Shown piece after piece: positions 19,389 to 29,833 of a stretch of DNA of 64,000 nucleotides (its first letter is position 1; each line of letters opens with the position of its first letter). The notes under the pieces were generated by a model. That model was not told where the DNA came from and did no database searches. It saw nothing but the letters and a program-made list of their open reading frames with translations. This stretch comes from Azonexus sp. (GTDB lineage Bacteria; Pseudomonadota; Gammaproteobacteria; Burkholderiales; Rhodocyclaceae): NCBI GenBank assembly GCA_017983755.1, contig JAGOAU010000005.1:93404-157403 (forward strand), read 5' to 3'. A program made the position numbers and the translations under genes.

Positions 19389-19661
19389 ATGCAGATCGGT
19401 GTTGCCTATTCCGAACCGGGCCAGCAGATCTGGCTGAATATCGAGGTTCCCGACGAGTCGACCGTAGCCGACGGCATCGAGCGCTCGGGCATCCTCAAGC
19501 AATTCCCGCACATCGACCTGACGACCCAGAAAGTTGGTGTCTTCGGCAAGCTGGTCAAGCTCGACGCGGCCTTGAAGCCGGGCGACCGGGTCGAGATCTA
19601 CCGGGGCATCATCGCCGATCCGGAGACCGTGCCGCGCAAGGACGTGGCGGGCGACGACTAG
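19389..19661 (+). CDS. rnfH: RnfH-family small protein
   Basis: This 90-residue protein of the RnfH (beta-grasp, ubiquitin-like fold) family has the typical opening QIGVAYSEPGQQIW and VGVFGKLVKLDAALKPGDRVEIYRG. RnfH is encoded with several nif-type rnf operons, but its exact role is unsettled. It lies between rnfE and an antiporter gene with short spacers, so it is probably the penultimate gene of the operon. Confidence 0.92.
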   Translation: MQIGVAYSEPGQQIWLNIEVPDESTVADGIERSGILKQFPHIDLTTQKVGVFGKLVKLDAALKPGDRVEIYRGIIADPETVPRKDVAGDD

Positions 19662-19687
19662 TTTTTCAACCTTCCGGAAAGTCCCAT

Positions 19688-21007
19688 ATGTACCGCCTGC
19701 TGGTCCTGTTCGCCCTGATTCCCGTGCCGGCGCTTGCCGCCGGCAACCTGCCCGCCGTGGGCGGGATTCCCGTCGACTTCATCCTCTTCGCGCTGACCCT
19801 GCTCGGCGTCGCGCTCTTTCACCATGCGACGTTGTACGTGGCGCTGACCGGGCTGTTTACCATCAGCCTTTACAAGATCGTCTTCACCGGCTTCGCGACC
19901 GGCCCCGGCGTCGCCGGTTTCGTCGGCCATCTCGGCCATGAGTGGGTGACCATCGCCAACCTGTTCTGCCTGCTGACCGGCTTCGCGCTGCTCGCCCGCC
20001 ATTTCGAAAAGAGCCACGTGCCGGTAATCCTGCCGAAATACCTGCCGGACGACTGGAAGGGCGGCTTCCTGATGCTGGTCATGGTCTTCGTCCTGTCGAG
20101 CTTTCTCGACAACATCGCGGCGGCGCTCATCGGCGGCGCCATGGCGCACCAGTTGTTCAAGGCCAGGGTCCATGTCGGCTACCTGGCGGCCATCGTCGCC
20201 GCTTCCAATGCCGGCGGTTCGGGCTCGGTGGTTGGCGACACCACGACGACGATGATGTGGATCGACGGCGTCAGCCCGCTCACCGTGCTCGACGCCTATG
20301 TCGCCGCCTTCGTCGCCCTGCTGATCGTCGGCTACTTCGCCGCCAGGCAGCAGCATGCCTATTCGCCGATCCTCAAGAATGCCCATAAGCACACGCATGT
20401 CGACTGGGGGCGCATCTTCATTGTTGGCACCATGCTGGTTTTCGCGGTGGCCACCAACATCACCATCAACGTCAGGTTTCCGGCGCTGGCCGATCACTTT
20501 CCGTTCATCGGCGTTGCCGTCTGGGCCGCCATCATCCTGACCATCCCGGTGCGCCGCCACGACTGGGAATTGCTGCCGGAAACCGTAAAGGGGTCGATTT
20601 TTCTGCTCTCGCTGGTGCTCTGCGCCTCGATGATGCCGGTCGAGCAACTGCCGGCGGCTTCCTGGCCGAGCGCGCTGGCCCTTGGCTTCATCTCCGCCGT
20701 CTTCGACAACATCCCGCTGACCGCGCTGGCGCTACGCCAGGGCGGCTACGACTGGGGCGTGCTGGCCTATGCCGTAGGTTTTGGCGGTTCGATGCTGTGG
20801 TTCGGCTCGTCGGCCGGTGTCGCGTTGTCCAACATGTACCCGGAGGCGAAGTCGGCAGAGCAGTGGGTCAGGCATGGCTGGCATGTGCCGGCGGCATATG
20901 TTGCCGGCTTCGCGGTGATGCTGGCCGTGCTCGGCTGGCACCCGGAGCCGCCGCACAAGGCGCCGGCCGTGCCGGCTGCCACCGCGCCCGGCGCGACCGC
21001 GCACTGA
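19688..21007 (+). CDS. NhaD-type ion:proton antiporter (ion-transporter superfamily)
   Basis: This 439-residue protein has an N-terminal signal-like segment and about eleven membrane helices. The stretches SSFLDNIAAALIGGAM and SNAGGSGSVVGDTTTTMMW, and the C-terminal repeat AVFDNIPLTALAL, match the NhaD/ArsB/citrate-transporter superfamily, with the paired helix-break motifs FLDNIAAA and VFDNIPL. The start is the ATG at 19688. It follows rnfH by 26 bp and ends at a strong terminator, so it appears to be the last gene of the rnf operon. A Na+/H+ exchange role balancing Rnf is inferred; the transported ion is not proven by sequence. Confidence 0.75.
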   Translation: MYRLLVLFALIPVPALAAGNLPAVGGIPVDFILFALTLLGVALFHHATLYVALTGLFTISLYKIVFTGFATGPGVAGFVGHLGHEWVTIANLFCLLTGFALLARHFEKSHVPVILPKYLPDDWKGGFLMLVMVFVLSSFLDNIAAALIGGAMAHQLFKARVHVGYLAAIVAASNAGGSGSVVGDTTTTMMWIDGVSPLTVLDAYVAAFVALLIVGYFAARQQHAYSPILKNAHKHTHVDWGRIFIVGTMLVFAVATNITINVRFPALADHFPFIGVAVWAAIILTIPVRRHDWELLPETVKGSIFLLSLVLCASMMPVEQLPAASWPSALALGFISAVFDNIPLTALALRQGGYDWGVLAYAVGFGGSMLWFGSSAGVALSNMYPEAKSAEQWVRHGWHVPAAYVAGFAVMLAVLGWHPEPPHKAPAVPAATAPGATAH

Positions 21008-21033
21008 TCCTTGCCGGCCGGGAAGGATCGTGA

Positions 21034-21056
21034 GGGGCTCTTCGGAGCCCCTTTTT
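21034..21056 (+). terminator. Rho-independent terminator of the rnf operon
   Basis: A GGGGCTC stem (21034-21040), TTCG tetraloop and GAGCCCC (21045-21051) are followed by five T residues. Confidence 0.9.
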
Positions 21057-21152
21057 CATGTCGGTTTTACGACAAAAATACCCGCTTTCTTGCACCATTC
21101 CGGTGCCTTGAAATTAAAACTAACTGCATGATAAAAAACAGAAATTTGCTCA

Positions 21153-21158
21153 TATAAT
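21153..21158 (+). promoter_or_regulatory. Sigma-70-like -10 box upstream of the HhH protein gene
   Basis: A perfect TATAAT lies about 35 bp upstream of the ATG at 21193, in AT-rich DNA. The -35 region is weak. No sigma-54 element is seen here. Confidence 0.5.
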
Positions 21159-21192
21159 GCGCGCCCCATTTCAAGTAGAACAGGTTGCGTTC

Positions 21193-22350
21193 ATGACCAA
21201 TAATTTCCTCCCCGGCAGCATTGCCCGCCTCGGCGAAAACCACGGCTACCGTTTCGAAGGTGACTTCGTCCATCTCAATGCCGAAGTGAATTTCGCCGAT
21301 GCCGAACTGGCCGCCGGCCGCTCCTGGGCGCTGCAGCTATGGGCCAGCGACCGCGGCTTTTCCGGCGCCGAACTGAGCGGCGTCAAGGTCGCCGAAATGC
21401 CGATCCAGCCGGCGGCAGGCAGCGTGCTGGTAACGGGCTTGTGCAATGCCATGCCGCCGGCCGGCACGGCCGATCACGTCGTCGGGCTGGCGCTGGTGGC
21501 CAGCGTCGCCGACGGCCAGCCGCAGGTCGGCGATCTGGCCGTTTATCCCGCCGGCGAGGTTTTCCTCCAGCCGCGCCTGGCCGGCCAGGTGGCCTGCACG
21601 GTGAACGACGGCACGGCCGAACTGGCGATCGACGCCATCGCCAACCCGCGCGCCGCCGATAACGTCAGCGGTACGCTGGTGCTGGAAGTCTGGGCGCTCG
21701 ATGCGCCGTATGCCGGCGGCAGCTGGACGGGCAGCCCGGTCGCCAGCGTGGTGGTCGGTGTCCTGGGCGGCGGCAGCGAATTGACGGCCTGCCATTTCAG
21801 CGTCCCGGCAGCCCTGCCGGTGGCCGGCGCGGCGCTGACGGTGATGCTGCGCGAATGGACGCCGGCCGGCTACGTGACGCGTGACTATCGCAATTTCGCT
21901 GCGGCACCGGCTGCAGTTGCCGTTGTGACCAAGCTTGCAGCGGCGGTCAAGGCGGAAGTGGCGGCGAAGGTTGAAGCTGTGGTCAAGGCCGCACCGGCAG
22001 CGAAGGCCAAGCCTGCAGCCGACAAGCCCAAAGCCGCCGTTGTCGCGGCCAAGCCTGCCGTGGCGGTGAAGGCGCCGGTCGTCGAAGCCAAACAACCGGA
22101 AGCGAAGAAGGCGGAAGTGGCACCGGCCGCCAAGCCGGCCAAAAAAGCGGCCAGCACCAAGGCAGCGGTGAAGCAGGTTTCGGTCAACCAGGGCAGCGAG
22201 GCCGAATTGCTGGCGGTCAAGGGCCTGCCGCCCAGCGTTGCGCGCGCCATCATCGCCGCCCGGCCGTTCGCCACGCTCGACGAAGTGTGCAAGGCCAAGG
22301 GCATGGGTCCGAAGATGCTGGCCAAGCTGCGCGACCAGTTCGTCCTGTAA
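21193..22350 (+). CDS. Unknown protein: two beta-domain repeats, Ala/Lys/Pro linker and C-terminal helix-hairpin-helix
   Basis: This 385-residue protein (ATG at 21193 chosen; an in-frame ATG at 21157 has no ribosome site) has no signal peptide. Residues 15-118 and 127-236 look like two copies of one beta-rich domain: each has a WALQLWASD / LVLEVWALD strand, then a Gly/Ser stretch and a VKVAEM / VASVVV strand. Residues 237-327 are a low-complexity A/K/P/V linker. Residues 328-385 form a ComEA-like helix-hairpin-helix domain (VSVNQGSEAELLAVKGLPPSVARAI and KAKGMGPKMLAKL, given here as two parts), which would bind DNA or act as a protein-interaction module. It is placed between rnf and nifE. I cannot assign a function. 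Confidence 0.7.
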   Translation: MTNNFLPGSIARLGENHGYRFEGDFVHLNAEVNFADAELAAGRSWALQLWASDRGFSGAELSGVKVAEMPIQPAAGSVLVTGLCNAMPPAGTADHVVGLALVASVADGQPQVGDLAVYPAGEVFLQPRLAGQVACTVNDGTAELAIDAIANPRAADNVSGTLVLEVWALDAPYAGGSWTGSPVASVVVGVLGGGSELTACHFSVPAALPVAGAALTVMLREWTPAGYVTRDYRNFAAAPAAVAVVTKLAAAVKAEVAAKVEAVVKAAPAAKAKPAADKPKAAVVAAKPAVAVKAPVVEAKQPEAKKAEVAPAAKPAKKAASTKAAVKQVSVNQGSEAELLAVKGLPPSVARAIIAARPFATLDEVCKAKGMGPKMLAKLRDQFVL

Positions 22351-22377
22351 GGCGATTCTGTCGTGAGGGCAGGGGGT

Positions 22378-22393
22378 TGTCGCATTCGCGACA
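22378..22393. promoter_or_regulatory. NifA upstream activator site for nifE
   Basis: TGTCGCATTCGCGACA fits TGT-N10-ACA and lies 59 bp upstream of the -24 element of nifE. Confidence 0.9.
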
Positions 22394-22436
22394 ATCCTTT
22401 CGCCTGATTTTTCCATACTAAACAACGATTTGAAGG

Positions 22437-22452
22437 TGGCACCCGTCTTGCT
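22437..22452 (+). promoter_or_regulatory. Sigma-54 promoter of nifE
   Basis: TGGCAC-N5-TTGCT has the consensus -24 GG and -12 GC spacing and lies about 30 bp upstream of the nifE ATG. Confidence 0.92.
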
Positions 22453-22481
22453 AAATGCTATCCAGACCTCTGGAGAACAGC

Positions 22482-23882
22482 ATGAAAGCCAGCGAAATCC
22501 AGGCCCTGCTCGACGAGCCGGCCTGCGACCACAACAAGAAGGAAAAGTCCGGGTGCGCCAAGCCCAAGCCTGGCGCCACCGCCGGCGGCTGCTCCTTCGA
22601 CGGCGCGCAGATCGCCTTGCTGCCGATTGCCGACGTCGCCCACATCGTCCATGGCCCGATTGCCTGTGCCGGGTCGTCGTGGGACAACCGCGGTACCCGT
22701 TCCTCCGGCGTCACGCTCTACCGCATGGGCATGACCACCGACCTGTCGGAAACCGACGTCGTCATGGGGCGTGGCGAGAAGCGGCTGTTCCACGCCATCA
22801 AGCAGGCTATCGACAGTTATTCGCCGGCCGCCGTCTTCGTCTATAACACCTGCGTCACGGCGCTGATCGGCGATGACGTCGAAGCGGTCTGCCGCGCCTC
22901 CAGCGAACGCGCCGGTATCCCGGTGGTGCCGGTCGACGCCGCCGGATTCTACGGCACCAAGAACCTCGGCAACCGGCTGGCCGGCGAAGCGATGTTCAAG
23001 CACGTCATCGGTACCGCCGAGCCGGCCCCGGCTGCGCCGCGTGCCGACGGCCTGCCGACCTACGACGTCAACCTGATCGGCGAATACAACATCGCCGGCG
23101 AGTTCTGGCATGTCGCGCCGCTGTTCGACGAACTCGGCATGCGCATCCTGTGCACGCTGTCCGGCGATGCCCGTTTCCACGAGGTGCAGACCATGCACCG
23201 CGCCCGGGTGAACATGGTGGTCTGCGCCAAGGCGCTGCTCAACGTGGCGCGCAAGATGGAAGACAACTTCGGCATTCCCTTCTTCGAAGGCAGCTTCTAC
23301 GGTGTGCAGGATGTTTCCAACGCCCTGCGCGATTTCGCCCGGCTGATCGGCGACCCGGACCTGACGGCGCGCACCGAAGCGGTGATCGCCCGTGAGGAAG
23401 CGAAGTCGCACGCGGCGCTCGAAGCCTGGCGCGACCGTCTGCGCGGCAAGCGCGTCCTGCTCTACACCGGCGGCGTCAAGTCGTGGTCCATCGTTTCCGC
23501 CTTGCAGGATCTGGGCATGAAGGTGGTCGCCACCGGCACCAAGAAGTCGACCGAGGAAGACAAGGCGCGCATCCGCGAGCTGATGGGCGACGACACCAAG
23601 ATGATCGACGACGGCAGCCCGAAGGCGCTGCTCTCGACCTACCACGAGTACAAGGCCGACATCCTGATCGCCGGCGGCCGCAATCTCTACACCGCCTTGA
23701 AGGCGCGCATCCCCTTCCTCGACATCAACCAGGAACGCGAATTCGGCTACGCCGGCTATACCGGCATGGTCGAACTGGCACGGCAACTGGCCCTGTCGAT
23801 GGAAAGCCCGGTCTGGGCGGCAGTCAGGAAGCCGGCGCCGTGGGCGAAGCAGAGCGGTCCCGGCACCGTGCTGGCCGCTTGA
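22482..23882 (+). CDS. nifE: NifE, FeMo-cofactor scaffold subunit
   Basis: This 466-residue protein begins with the NifE-specific N-terminus ([19 protein letters not shown]) and has the cluster-ligand region [15 protein letters not shown] and the [13 protein letters not shown] region. NifE and NifN form the alpha2beta2 scaffold on which the NifB product is converted to FeMo-co. The ATG at 22482 follows a GGAG site. Unusually, nifN is not adjacent: it lies about 15.8 kb downstream with its own promoter. A NifA site and sigma-54 element lie immediately upstream. Confidence 0.97.
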   Translation: MKASEIQALLDEPACDHNKKEKSGCAKPKPGATAGGCSFDGAQIALLPIADVAHIVHGPIACAGSSWDNRGTRSSGVTLYRMGMTTDLSETDVVMGRGEKRLFHAIKQAIDSYSPAAVFVYNTCVTALIGDDVEAVCRASSERAGIPVVPVDAAGFYGTKNLGNRLAGEAMFKHVIGTAEPAPAAPRADGLPTYDVNLIGEYNIAGEFWHVAPLFDELGMRILCTLSGDARFHEVQTMHRARVNMVVCAKALLNVARKMEDNFGIPFFEGSFYGVQDVSNALRDFARLIGDPDLTARTEAVIAREEAKSHAALEAWRDRLRGKRVLLYTGGVKSWSIVSALQDLGMKVVATGTKKSTEEDKARIRELMGDDTKMIDDGSPKALLSTYHEYKADILIAGGRNLYTALKARIPFLDINQEREFGYAGYTGMVELARQLALSMESPVWAAVRKPAPWAKQSGPGTVLAA

Positions 23883-24245
23883 GGTTGAGCCATAACGGCT
23901 GAGCACCGTAAACAATTTGTCGTTGATTTCTCGCCGCCCTGGGCAGGGGTGAGCAGATTGCCGTACCCGCAATCGAAAAATTAACAGCGAGTCGCCGGGT
24001 TTTTAAGAGCCCCACGCCGCAAAGCGCCTGGCTTTCTTCCGAGACAAAATCTGCCCGGCGCGTTCGGATTTCCGAACGCGCTCGCCGGGAAATATCCGGA
24101 AATCCGTCTGCCCGTACGCCAGGTAAAACATAAAACAACGAAAATTCAATGGCTTGCAAGAGTCAATTGGCTGGCACGCCCTGTGCGATAAGAACAGGCA
24201 ACTGCGCACCAGCGTAGCCACCCGATAACTTGCGGAGATAAACCC
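23883..24245. other. Intergenic region between nifE and aspA with an 11-bp palindrome
   Basis: No gene is visible. A perfect 11-bp palindrome GCGCGTTCGGA / TCCGAACGCGC spans 24058-24081 with a 2-nt centre, and a partial repeat with TATCCGG follows at about 24093; these may be operator sites. A sigma-54-like element lies at 24172. No clear terminator for nifE is seen. Confidence 0.5.
24172..24187 (+). promoter_or_regulatory. Sigma-54-like promoter of aspA
   Basis: TGGCAC-N5-GTGCG keeps the essential GG and GC at 10-bp spacing, 59 bp upstream of the aspA ATG. No TGT-N10-ACA site is seen upstream, so the activator could be the DctD-like protein encoded at 29826 or another enhancer-binding protein. 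Confidence 0.65.
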
Positions 24246-25667
<1,422 letters not shown>

Positions 25668-25690
25668 GGGGGCGCTGATTTAATCCGATT

Positions 25691-25714
25691 GGTCGTTCCC
25701 GCGCAGGCGGGAAC
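25691..25714. repeat. Short palindromic repeat, GTTCCCGC-N4-GCGGGAAC type
   Basis: The stem GTTCCCGC and GCGGGAAC is separated by four bases, in the spacer between aspA and the symporter gene. Palindromes of this shape are frequent intergenic repeats in betaproteobacteria. It could stabilise or attenuate the aspA transcript. Confidence 0.6.
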
Positions 25715-25772
25715 CCATGAGGATCGAGGTGCCCCAGGCACCATCACATCTGGAAACAACAAGGAAACCATC

Positions 25773-27080
25773 ATGAAAATGAATCGGTTAACAAGGTCGA
25801 TCATGATCGCCATGGTACTCGGCGTCATTGTCGGCTACGCATGCAATACCCTCGCCGGCAGCCCGGCCGAAGCCAAGAATATCGCTGGCTACTTCGGCAT
25901 TCTGACCGACATCTTTCTTCGCCTGATCAAGATGATCATCGCCCCGCTGGTCTTCGCGACCCTGGTTGCCGGACTGGCCGGCATGGGCGATTCGAAGACA
26001 GTCGGCCGGATCGGCGCCAAGGCGCTCGGCTGGTTTGTCGTTGCCTCCCTTTGCTCGCTGACGCTGGGCCTGATATTCGCCAACGTGCTGCAACCCGGCG
26101 CCAATCTGGGCGTGCCGCTACCGGAGGTGGGCAGCGCGGTCGGCCTGAAAACCAGCGCGTTGAACCTGAAGGATTTCATCACCCACGTCTTCCCGAGGAA
26201 CATCTTCGAAGCGATGGCTTCCAATGAAATCCTGCAGATCCTCGTCTTCGCCGTCTTCTTCGGCCTCGCCCTCGGCCATCTGCACAACCAGACGGCGCGC
26301 AGCCTGGTGAGCACGATGGAAGAGGTTGTTCACGTCATGCTCAAGGTCACCGACTACGTGATGCGCTTCGCCCCGATCGGCGTCTTCGGGGCCGTCGCCG
26401 GCATCATCACGACCCAGGGACTGGGCATGCTGGCTGTCTTCGGGAAGTTGCTGATGAGCTTCTACATCGCCCTGGCGGTACTGTGGCTGGTGCTGATTGC
26501 AGCCGGCTACTTCGTGCTCGGCAAGGAGGTCTTCCGCCTGCTCAAGCTGGTCCGCAGCCCGATGCTGCTCGGCTTCTCCACGGCCAGCAGCGAATCAGCC
26601 TATCCAAAACTGATGGAGCAGCTCGAGAAATTCGGCGTGCGCGACCGCATCACCGGCTTCGTGCTGCCGCTGGGCTATTCCTTCAATCTTGATGGCTCCA
26701 TGCTTTATTGCGCCTTTGCCGCGCTCTTTATTGCCCAGGCCTATGGCATCGATCTCAGCCTGGGGACGCAGATCACCATGCTGCTGGTGCTGATGATCTC
26801 CAGCAAGGGCGTCGCCGGCGTGCCGCGCTCCTCGCTGGTCGTCGTGGCCGCCGTGCTGCCGATGTTCGGGTTGCCCGAGGCAGGCCTGCTGCTGATCCTC
26901 GGCATCGACCACTTCCTCGACATGGGGCGCACGGCGACCAATGTGCTCGGCAACGCCATTGCCACCGCCGTCGTCGCCAAGTGGGAAAACGCCATCGATC
27001 CGGTGGACGACTCCCTCGCTGACGTCGATGAAGCCTTGCCGGTGCCAGGCGACGGGGTCGTGCCGGTCGCCGCGACCTAA
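25773..27080 (+). CDS. Dicarboxylate/amino acid:cation symporter (DAACS family)
   Basis: This protein of about 435 residues has eight membrane helices and two re-entrant loops. The family motifs SSESAYPKLMEQLEKFG, the PLGYSFNLDGSM region and MGRTATNVLGNAIA identify a GltP/DctA-type symporter for glutamate, aspartate or C4 dicarboxylates. The ATG at 25773 has an AAGGAA site. The location between aspA and dctBD suggests that C4-dicarboxylate or aspartate is the substrate. A GC-rich hairpin follows the gene. Confidence 0.88.
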   Translation: MKMNRLTRSIMIAMVLGVIVGYACNTLAGSPAEAKNIAGYFGILTDIFLRLIKMIIAPLVFATLVAGLAGMGDSKTVGRIGAKALGWFVVASLCSLTLGLIFANVLQPGANLGVPLPEVGSAVGLKTSALNLKDFITHVFPRNIFEAMASNEILQILVFAVFFGLALGHLHNQTARSLVSTMEEVVHVMLKVTDYVMRFAPIGVFGAVAGIITTQGLGMLAVFGKLLMSFYIALAVLWLVLIAAGYFVLGKEVFRLLKLVRSPMLLGFSTASSESAYPKLMEQLEKFGVRDRITGFVLPLGYSFNLDGSMLYCAFAALFIAQAYGIDLSLGTQITMLLVLMISSKGVAGVPRSSLVVVAAVLPMFGLPEAGLLLILGIDHFLDMGRTATNVLGNAIATAVVAKWENAIDPVDDSLADVDEALPVPGDGVVPVAAT

Positions 27081-27130
27081 ACGCAAGGCACAGCGGGTGT
27101 TCGGCATGGAACTTGTGCCGACACTTTTGC

Positions 27131-27154
27131 GACCCGGCGCCCTGGCGCCGGGTC
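27131..27154 (+). terminator. GC-rich hairpin after the symporter gene
   Basis: A perfect 10-bp stem GACCCGGCGC / GCGCCGGGTC with a 4-nt loop is followed by ATTTCATTTT. It is probably a terminator or a transcript-stabilising hairpin. Confidence 0.65.
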
Positions 27155-27180
27155 ATTTCATTTTCAAGAACGCGACTGAA

Positions 27181-27936
27181 ATGACGATCGACTGGCTCAT
27201 CCTCGCTCCCGCCGCCTTTTTCGCCGGCATGGTTGACGCAGCGGTCGGCGGCGGCGGCCTGATCCAGATACCGGCCCTGCTGTCCACCTTCCCGCAGACC
27301 GCCATCCCGACGCTGTTCGGCACCAACAAGCTGTCCTCGATCGCCGGTACCGGCGCCTCGCTGTGGCGCTACGCCCGTGCCGTGCAGATTCCCTGGCGCC
27401 TGGTGCTGCCGGCCACCGCCGCCGCGCTGCTCGGCGCCTGGCTGGGTGCAGCCGTGGTCGCCTGGATTCCGCGCGAGGCGATGCGGCCGCTGGTCGTCAT
27501 CATGATGCTGGCCGTCGCGGTCTACACCTTCATGCGCAAGAATCTCGGCCAGGAGGAAACGCATGCGCCGCGCCCCGGCGATCTCTGGCGCGGCGCCCTG
27601 TTCGGCCTGGTGATCGGCTTCTACGACGGATTCTTCGGCCCCGGCACCGGCAGTTTCCTGATCTTCGGCTTCGTCCGCGTCTTCGGCATGGACTTCGTGC
27701 GCGCCTCGGCCAGCGCCAAGGTCATCAATTTCGCCACCAACCTCTCGGCCATCACCTTCTTCGCCAGCCACGGCCCCATCCTCTGGGCCATCGGCCTGAG
27801 CATGGCCGTCTGCAATCTGGCTGGTGCCTGGGTCGGCACCCATCTCGCGCTGAAACATGGGGCCGGTTTTATTCGCCAGGCCTTCCTCGTCGTCGTCGCC
27901 ATCCTGATCGTCAAGCAAGTGGTCGAAATCCTCTAA
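27181..27936 (+). CDS. TauE/SafE-family membrane permease
   Basis: This protein of about 251 residues has around eight helices in two halves. Its opening (AGMVDAAVGGGGLIQIPAL) and the second-half counterpart GFYDGFFGPGTGSFLIF are the duplicated signatures of the TauE/SafE family, which exports small anions such as sulfite or sulfoacetate. The ATG at 27181 is chosen on homology. Its substrate here is unknown. It lies between the symporter and dctB. Confidence 0.82.
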   Translation: MTIDWLILAPAAFFAGMVDAAVGGGGLIQIPALLSTFPQTAIPTLFGTNKLSSIAGTGASLWRYARAVQIPWRLVLPATAAALLGAWLGAAVVAWIPREAMRPLVVIMMLAVAVYTFMRKNLGQEETHAPRPGDLWRGALFGLVIGFYDGFFGPGTGSFLIFGFVRVFGMDFVRASASAKVINFATNLSAITFFASHGPILWAIGLSMAVCNLAGAWVGTHLALKHGAGFIRQAFLVVVAILIVKQVVEIL

Positions 27937-27964
27937 CATAGGTACCCCACATGCCATCCAAGCC

Positions 27965-29833
27965 ATGCCCAGCCGCCCACTGCGCTATCTGCCGATCCTG
28001 ATGCTGCTCCTCGCCCTGATGGGGCTGAGCGGCTTCGGCGCGCACCGCTTCGCGCAGCAACTGGGCCTCGCCGAACTGCAGACCACCGGCCTGCACCGGC
28101 TCGACCTGTACACCGCCAGCCTGGAGCGTGAAATCGGCAAATACGCTTTTCTGCCCGGCACACTCGGCCTCGAACGCGACGTGCTGGCGCTGCTCGGTCA
28201 GGCGGATGAAGGCATGCTGGCGCACCAGGTCAATGCCTATCTCGAACAGCTCAACGAGCGGGCCGGTACGCTGGCGATCTACGTCATCAACACTGCCGGC
28301 GTGGTCGTCGCCTCCAGCAACTGGCGCCGTGCCGACAGCTTCATCGGCGAAGACCTCTCCTTCCGCCCTTATTTTCGCGAGGCGATGGCCGGTGGCAGCG
28401 GCCGCTTCTTCGGCATCGGCACGACGCGCGGTCAACCCGGTTATTACCTTGCTTCGACGCTGTCCGACGACAGCCGGACGCTGGGCGTCGCCGTCATCAA
28501 GGTCAGCCTGGAACAGCTGGAGAAATCGTGGAGCACGGTCGAGGCGCCGGCCATGGTCACCGACGAGAACGGCGTCGTCATCCTCGGCTCGGTCGCCGAC
28601 TGGAAATTCACCACGCTGCGTCCGCTCGACGAGGCGACGCGCAGTGCCTTCGACCAGACGCAGCAGTACAACCGGCGTGCCCTGAAGCCACTCGGCATGA
28701 CGGAAATCGCCGAATTCGAACATGGCGCCCGGCTGGTCAGCATTGCCCGTGACGGACCGGAGATTGTCGCGGTCTACCCGGTAACCGGGCGATTTCTGGC
28801 CCAGTCGCGGCCGCTGCCGGGAACGCCGTGGACCCTGACCGTGCTCTCGCACCTCGAACAGGTCGACGAGATCGCCCAGAGCCGGGCGCTGGTGGCCGTG
28901 GTTGGCACCGCCTTTCTGTTCATGCTCGGCCTGATGCTCGACGAGCGCCGCCGCCGCCTGAGAGACCGGCTGGCCGCCCGCGAGGCGTTGCAGAAGGCGC
29001 ACGACGAACTGGAACGCAAGGTCGACGAACGGACCGTCGATCTTTCGGCGGCCAATCAGTTGCTGCAGGATGAAGTCGCCGAGCGCATCCGCGCCGAACG
29101 CACGCTGCGCGCCGCCCAGGACGAACTGGTCCAGGCCGGCAAGCTGGCGGTGATCGGCCAGCTCTCCACCGGCATCGCCCACGAGCTGAACCAGCCGCTG
29201 GCCGCGCTGCGCACGCTGTCCGGCAACGGCGTCCGCTTTCTCGAACGGGGCGATCTGGCAACGACGCGGGCCAATCTCGAACGCATCGCCCAGCTGGTCG
29301 ACCGCATGGGGCTGATCACCAGTCAGTTGCGCACCTTTGCCCGCAAGTCGAGCGGTCAGTTGCAGCCGGTTGCGCTGTGCCGGGCGCTGGACAATGCGCT
29401 GGCCCTGCTCGAACCGCGGCTGCGCCAGGCCGAAGCCGAGATCGTTCGCCACTGCCCGTTGCCGGAACCGTGGGCCCGCTGCGACGCCAACCGGCTGGAG
29501 CAGGTGCTGGTCAACCTGATCGGCAACGCGCTGGATGCGATGGATGGCCAGCCGGCACCACGCATCGAATTCGACTGCACCGGTAGCGACGGCCAGGCGC
29601 GGCTGAGCGTGCGCGACCACGGGCCGGGGCTGGCCGAAGAAGCGTTGGCTCACCTATTCGAACCGTTTTTCACGACCAAGGCAGCCGGCGTCGGGTTGGG
29701 ACTTGGGTTGACCATCTCCGCCGGCATCGTCCGCGATTTCGGCGGCAGCTTGAGCGGCGCCAACCATCCCGGCGGCGGTGCCGTCTTCACGCTGCAAATT
29801 CCCCTGCTCGACGAGGCCGAACGCCATGACTGA
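27965..29833 (+). CDS. dctB: DctB-like sensor histidine kinase
   Basis: This 622-residue kinase has an N-terminal membrane helix (about 10-28), a periplasmic double-PAS/dCache sensor (about 35-300, with SFRPYFREAMAG), a second helix (about 308-325), a coiled-coil linker, an H-box GIAHELNQPLAALR and a C-terminal ATPase domain (NALDAMDG, DHGPGL). The periplasmic motif matches C4-dicarboxylate sensors such as DctB. It overlaps dctD by 8 bp. With the neighbouring symporter it probably controls dicarboxylate uptake. Confidence 0.9.
   Translation: MPSRPLRYLPILMLLLALMGLSGFGAHRFAQQLGLAELQTTGLHRLDLYTASLEREIGKYAFLPGTLGLERDVLALLGQADEGMLAHQVNAYLEQLNERAGTLAIYVINTAGVVVASSNWRRADSFIGEDLSFRPYFREAMAGGSGRFFGIGTTRGQPGYYLASTLSDDSRTLGVAVIKVSLEQLEKSWSTVEAPAMVTDENGVVILGSVADWKFTTLRPLDEATRSAFDQTQQYNRRALKPLGMTEIAEFEHGARLVSIARDGPEIVAVYPVTGRFLAQSRPLPGTPWTLTVLSHLEQVDEIAQSRALVAVVGTAFLFMLGLMLDERRRRLRDRLAAREALQKAHDELERKVDERTVDLSAANQLLQDEVAERIRAERTLRAAQDELVQAGKLAVIGQLSTGIAHELNQPLAALRTLSGNGVRFLERGDLATTRANLERIAQLVDRMGLITSQLRTFARKSSGQLQPVALCRALDNALALLEPRLRQAEAEIVRHCPLPEPWARCDANRLEQVLVNLIGNALDAMDGQPAPRIEFDCTGSDGQARLSVRDHGPGLAEEALAHLFEPFFTTKAAGVGLGLGLTISAGIVRDFGGSLSGANHPGGGAVFTLQIPLLDEAERHD

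Noticed and set aside
24183-24198. NifA site overlapping the aspA promoter (TGT...ACA)
   Set aside because: The spacer is nine, not ten, bases and it overlaps the -12 element, so it would not act as an enhancer.
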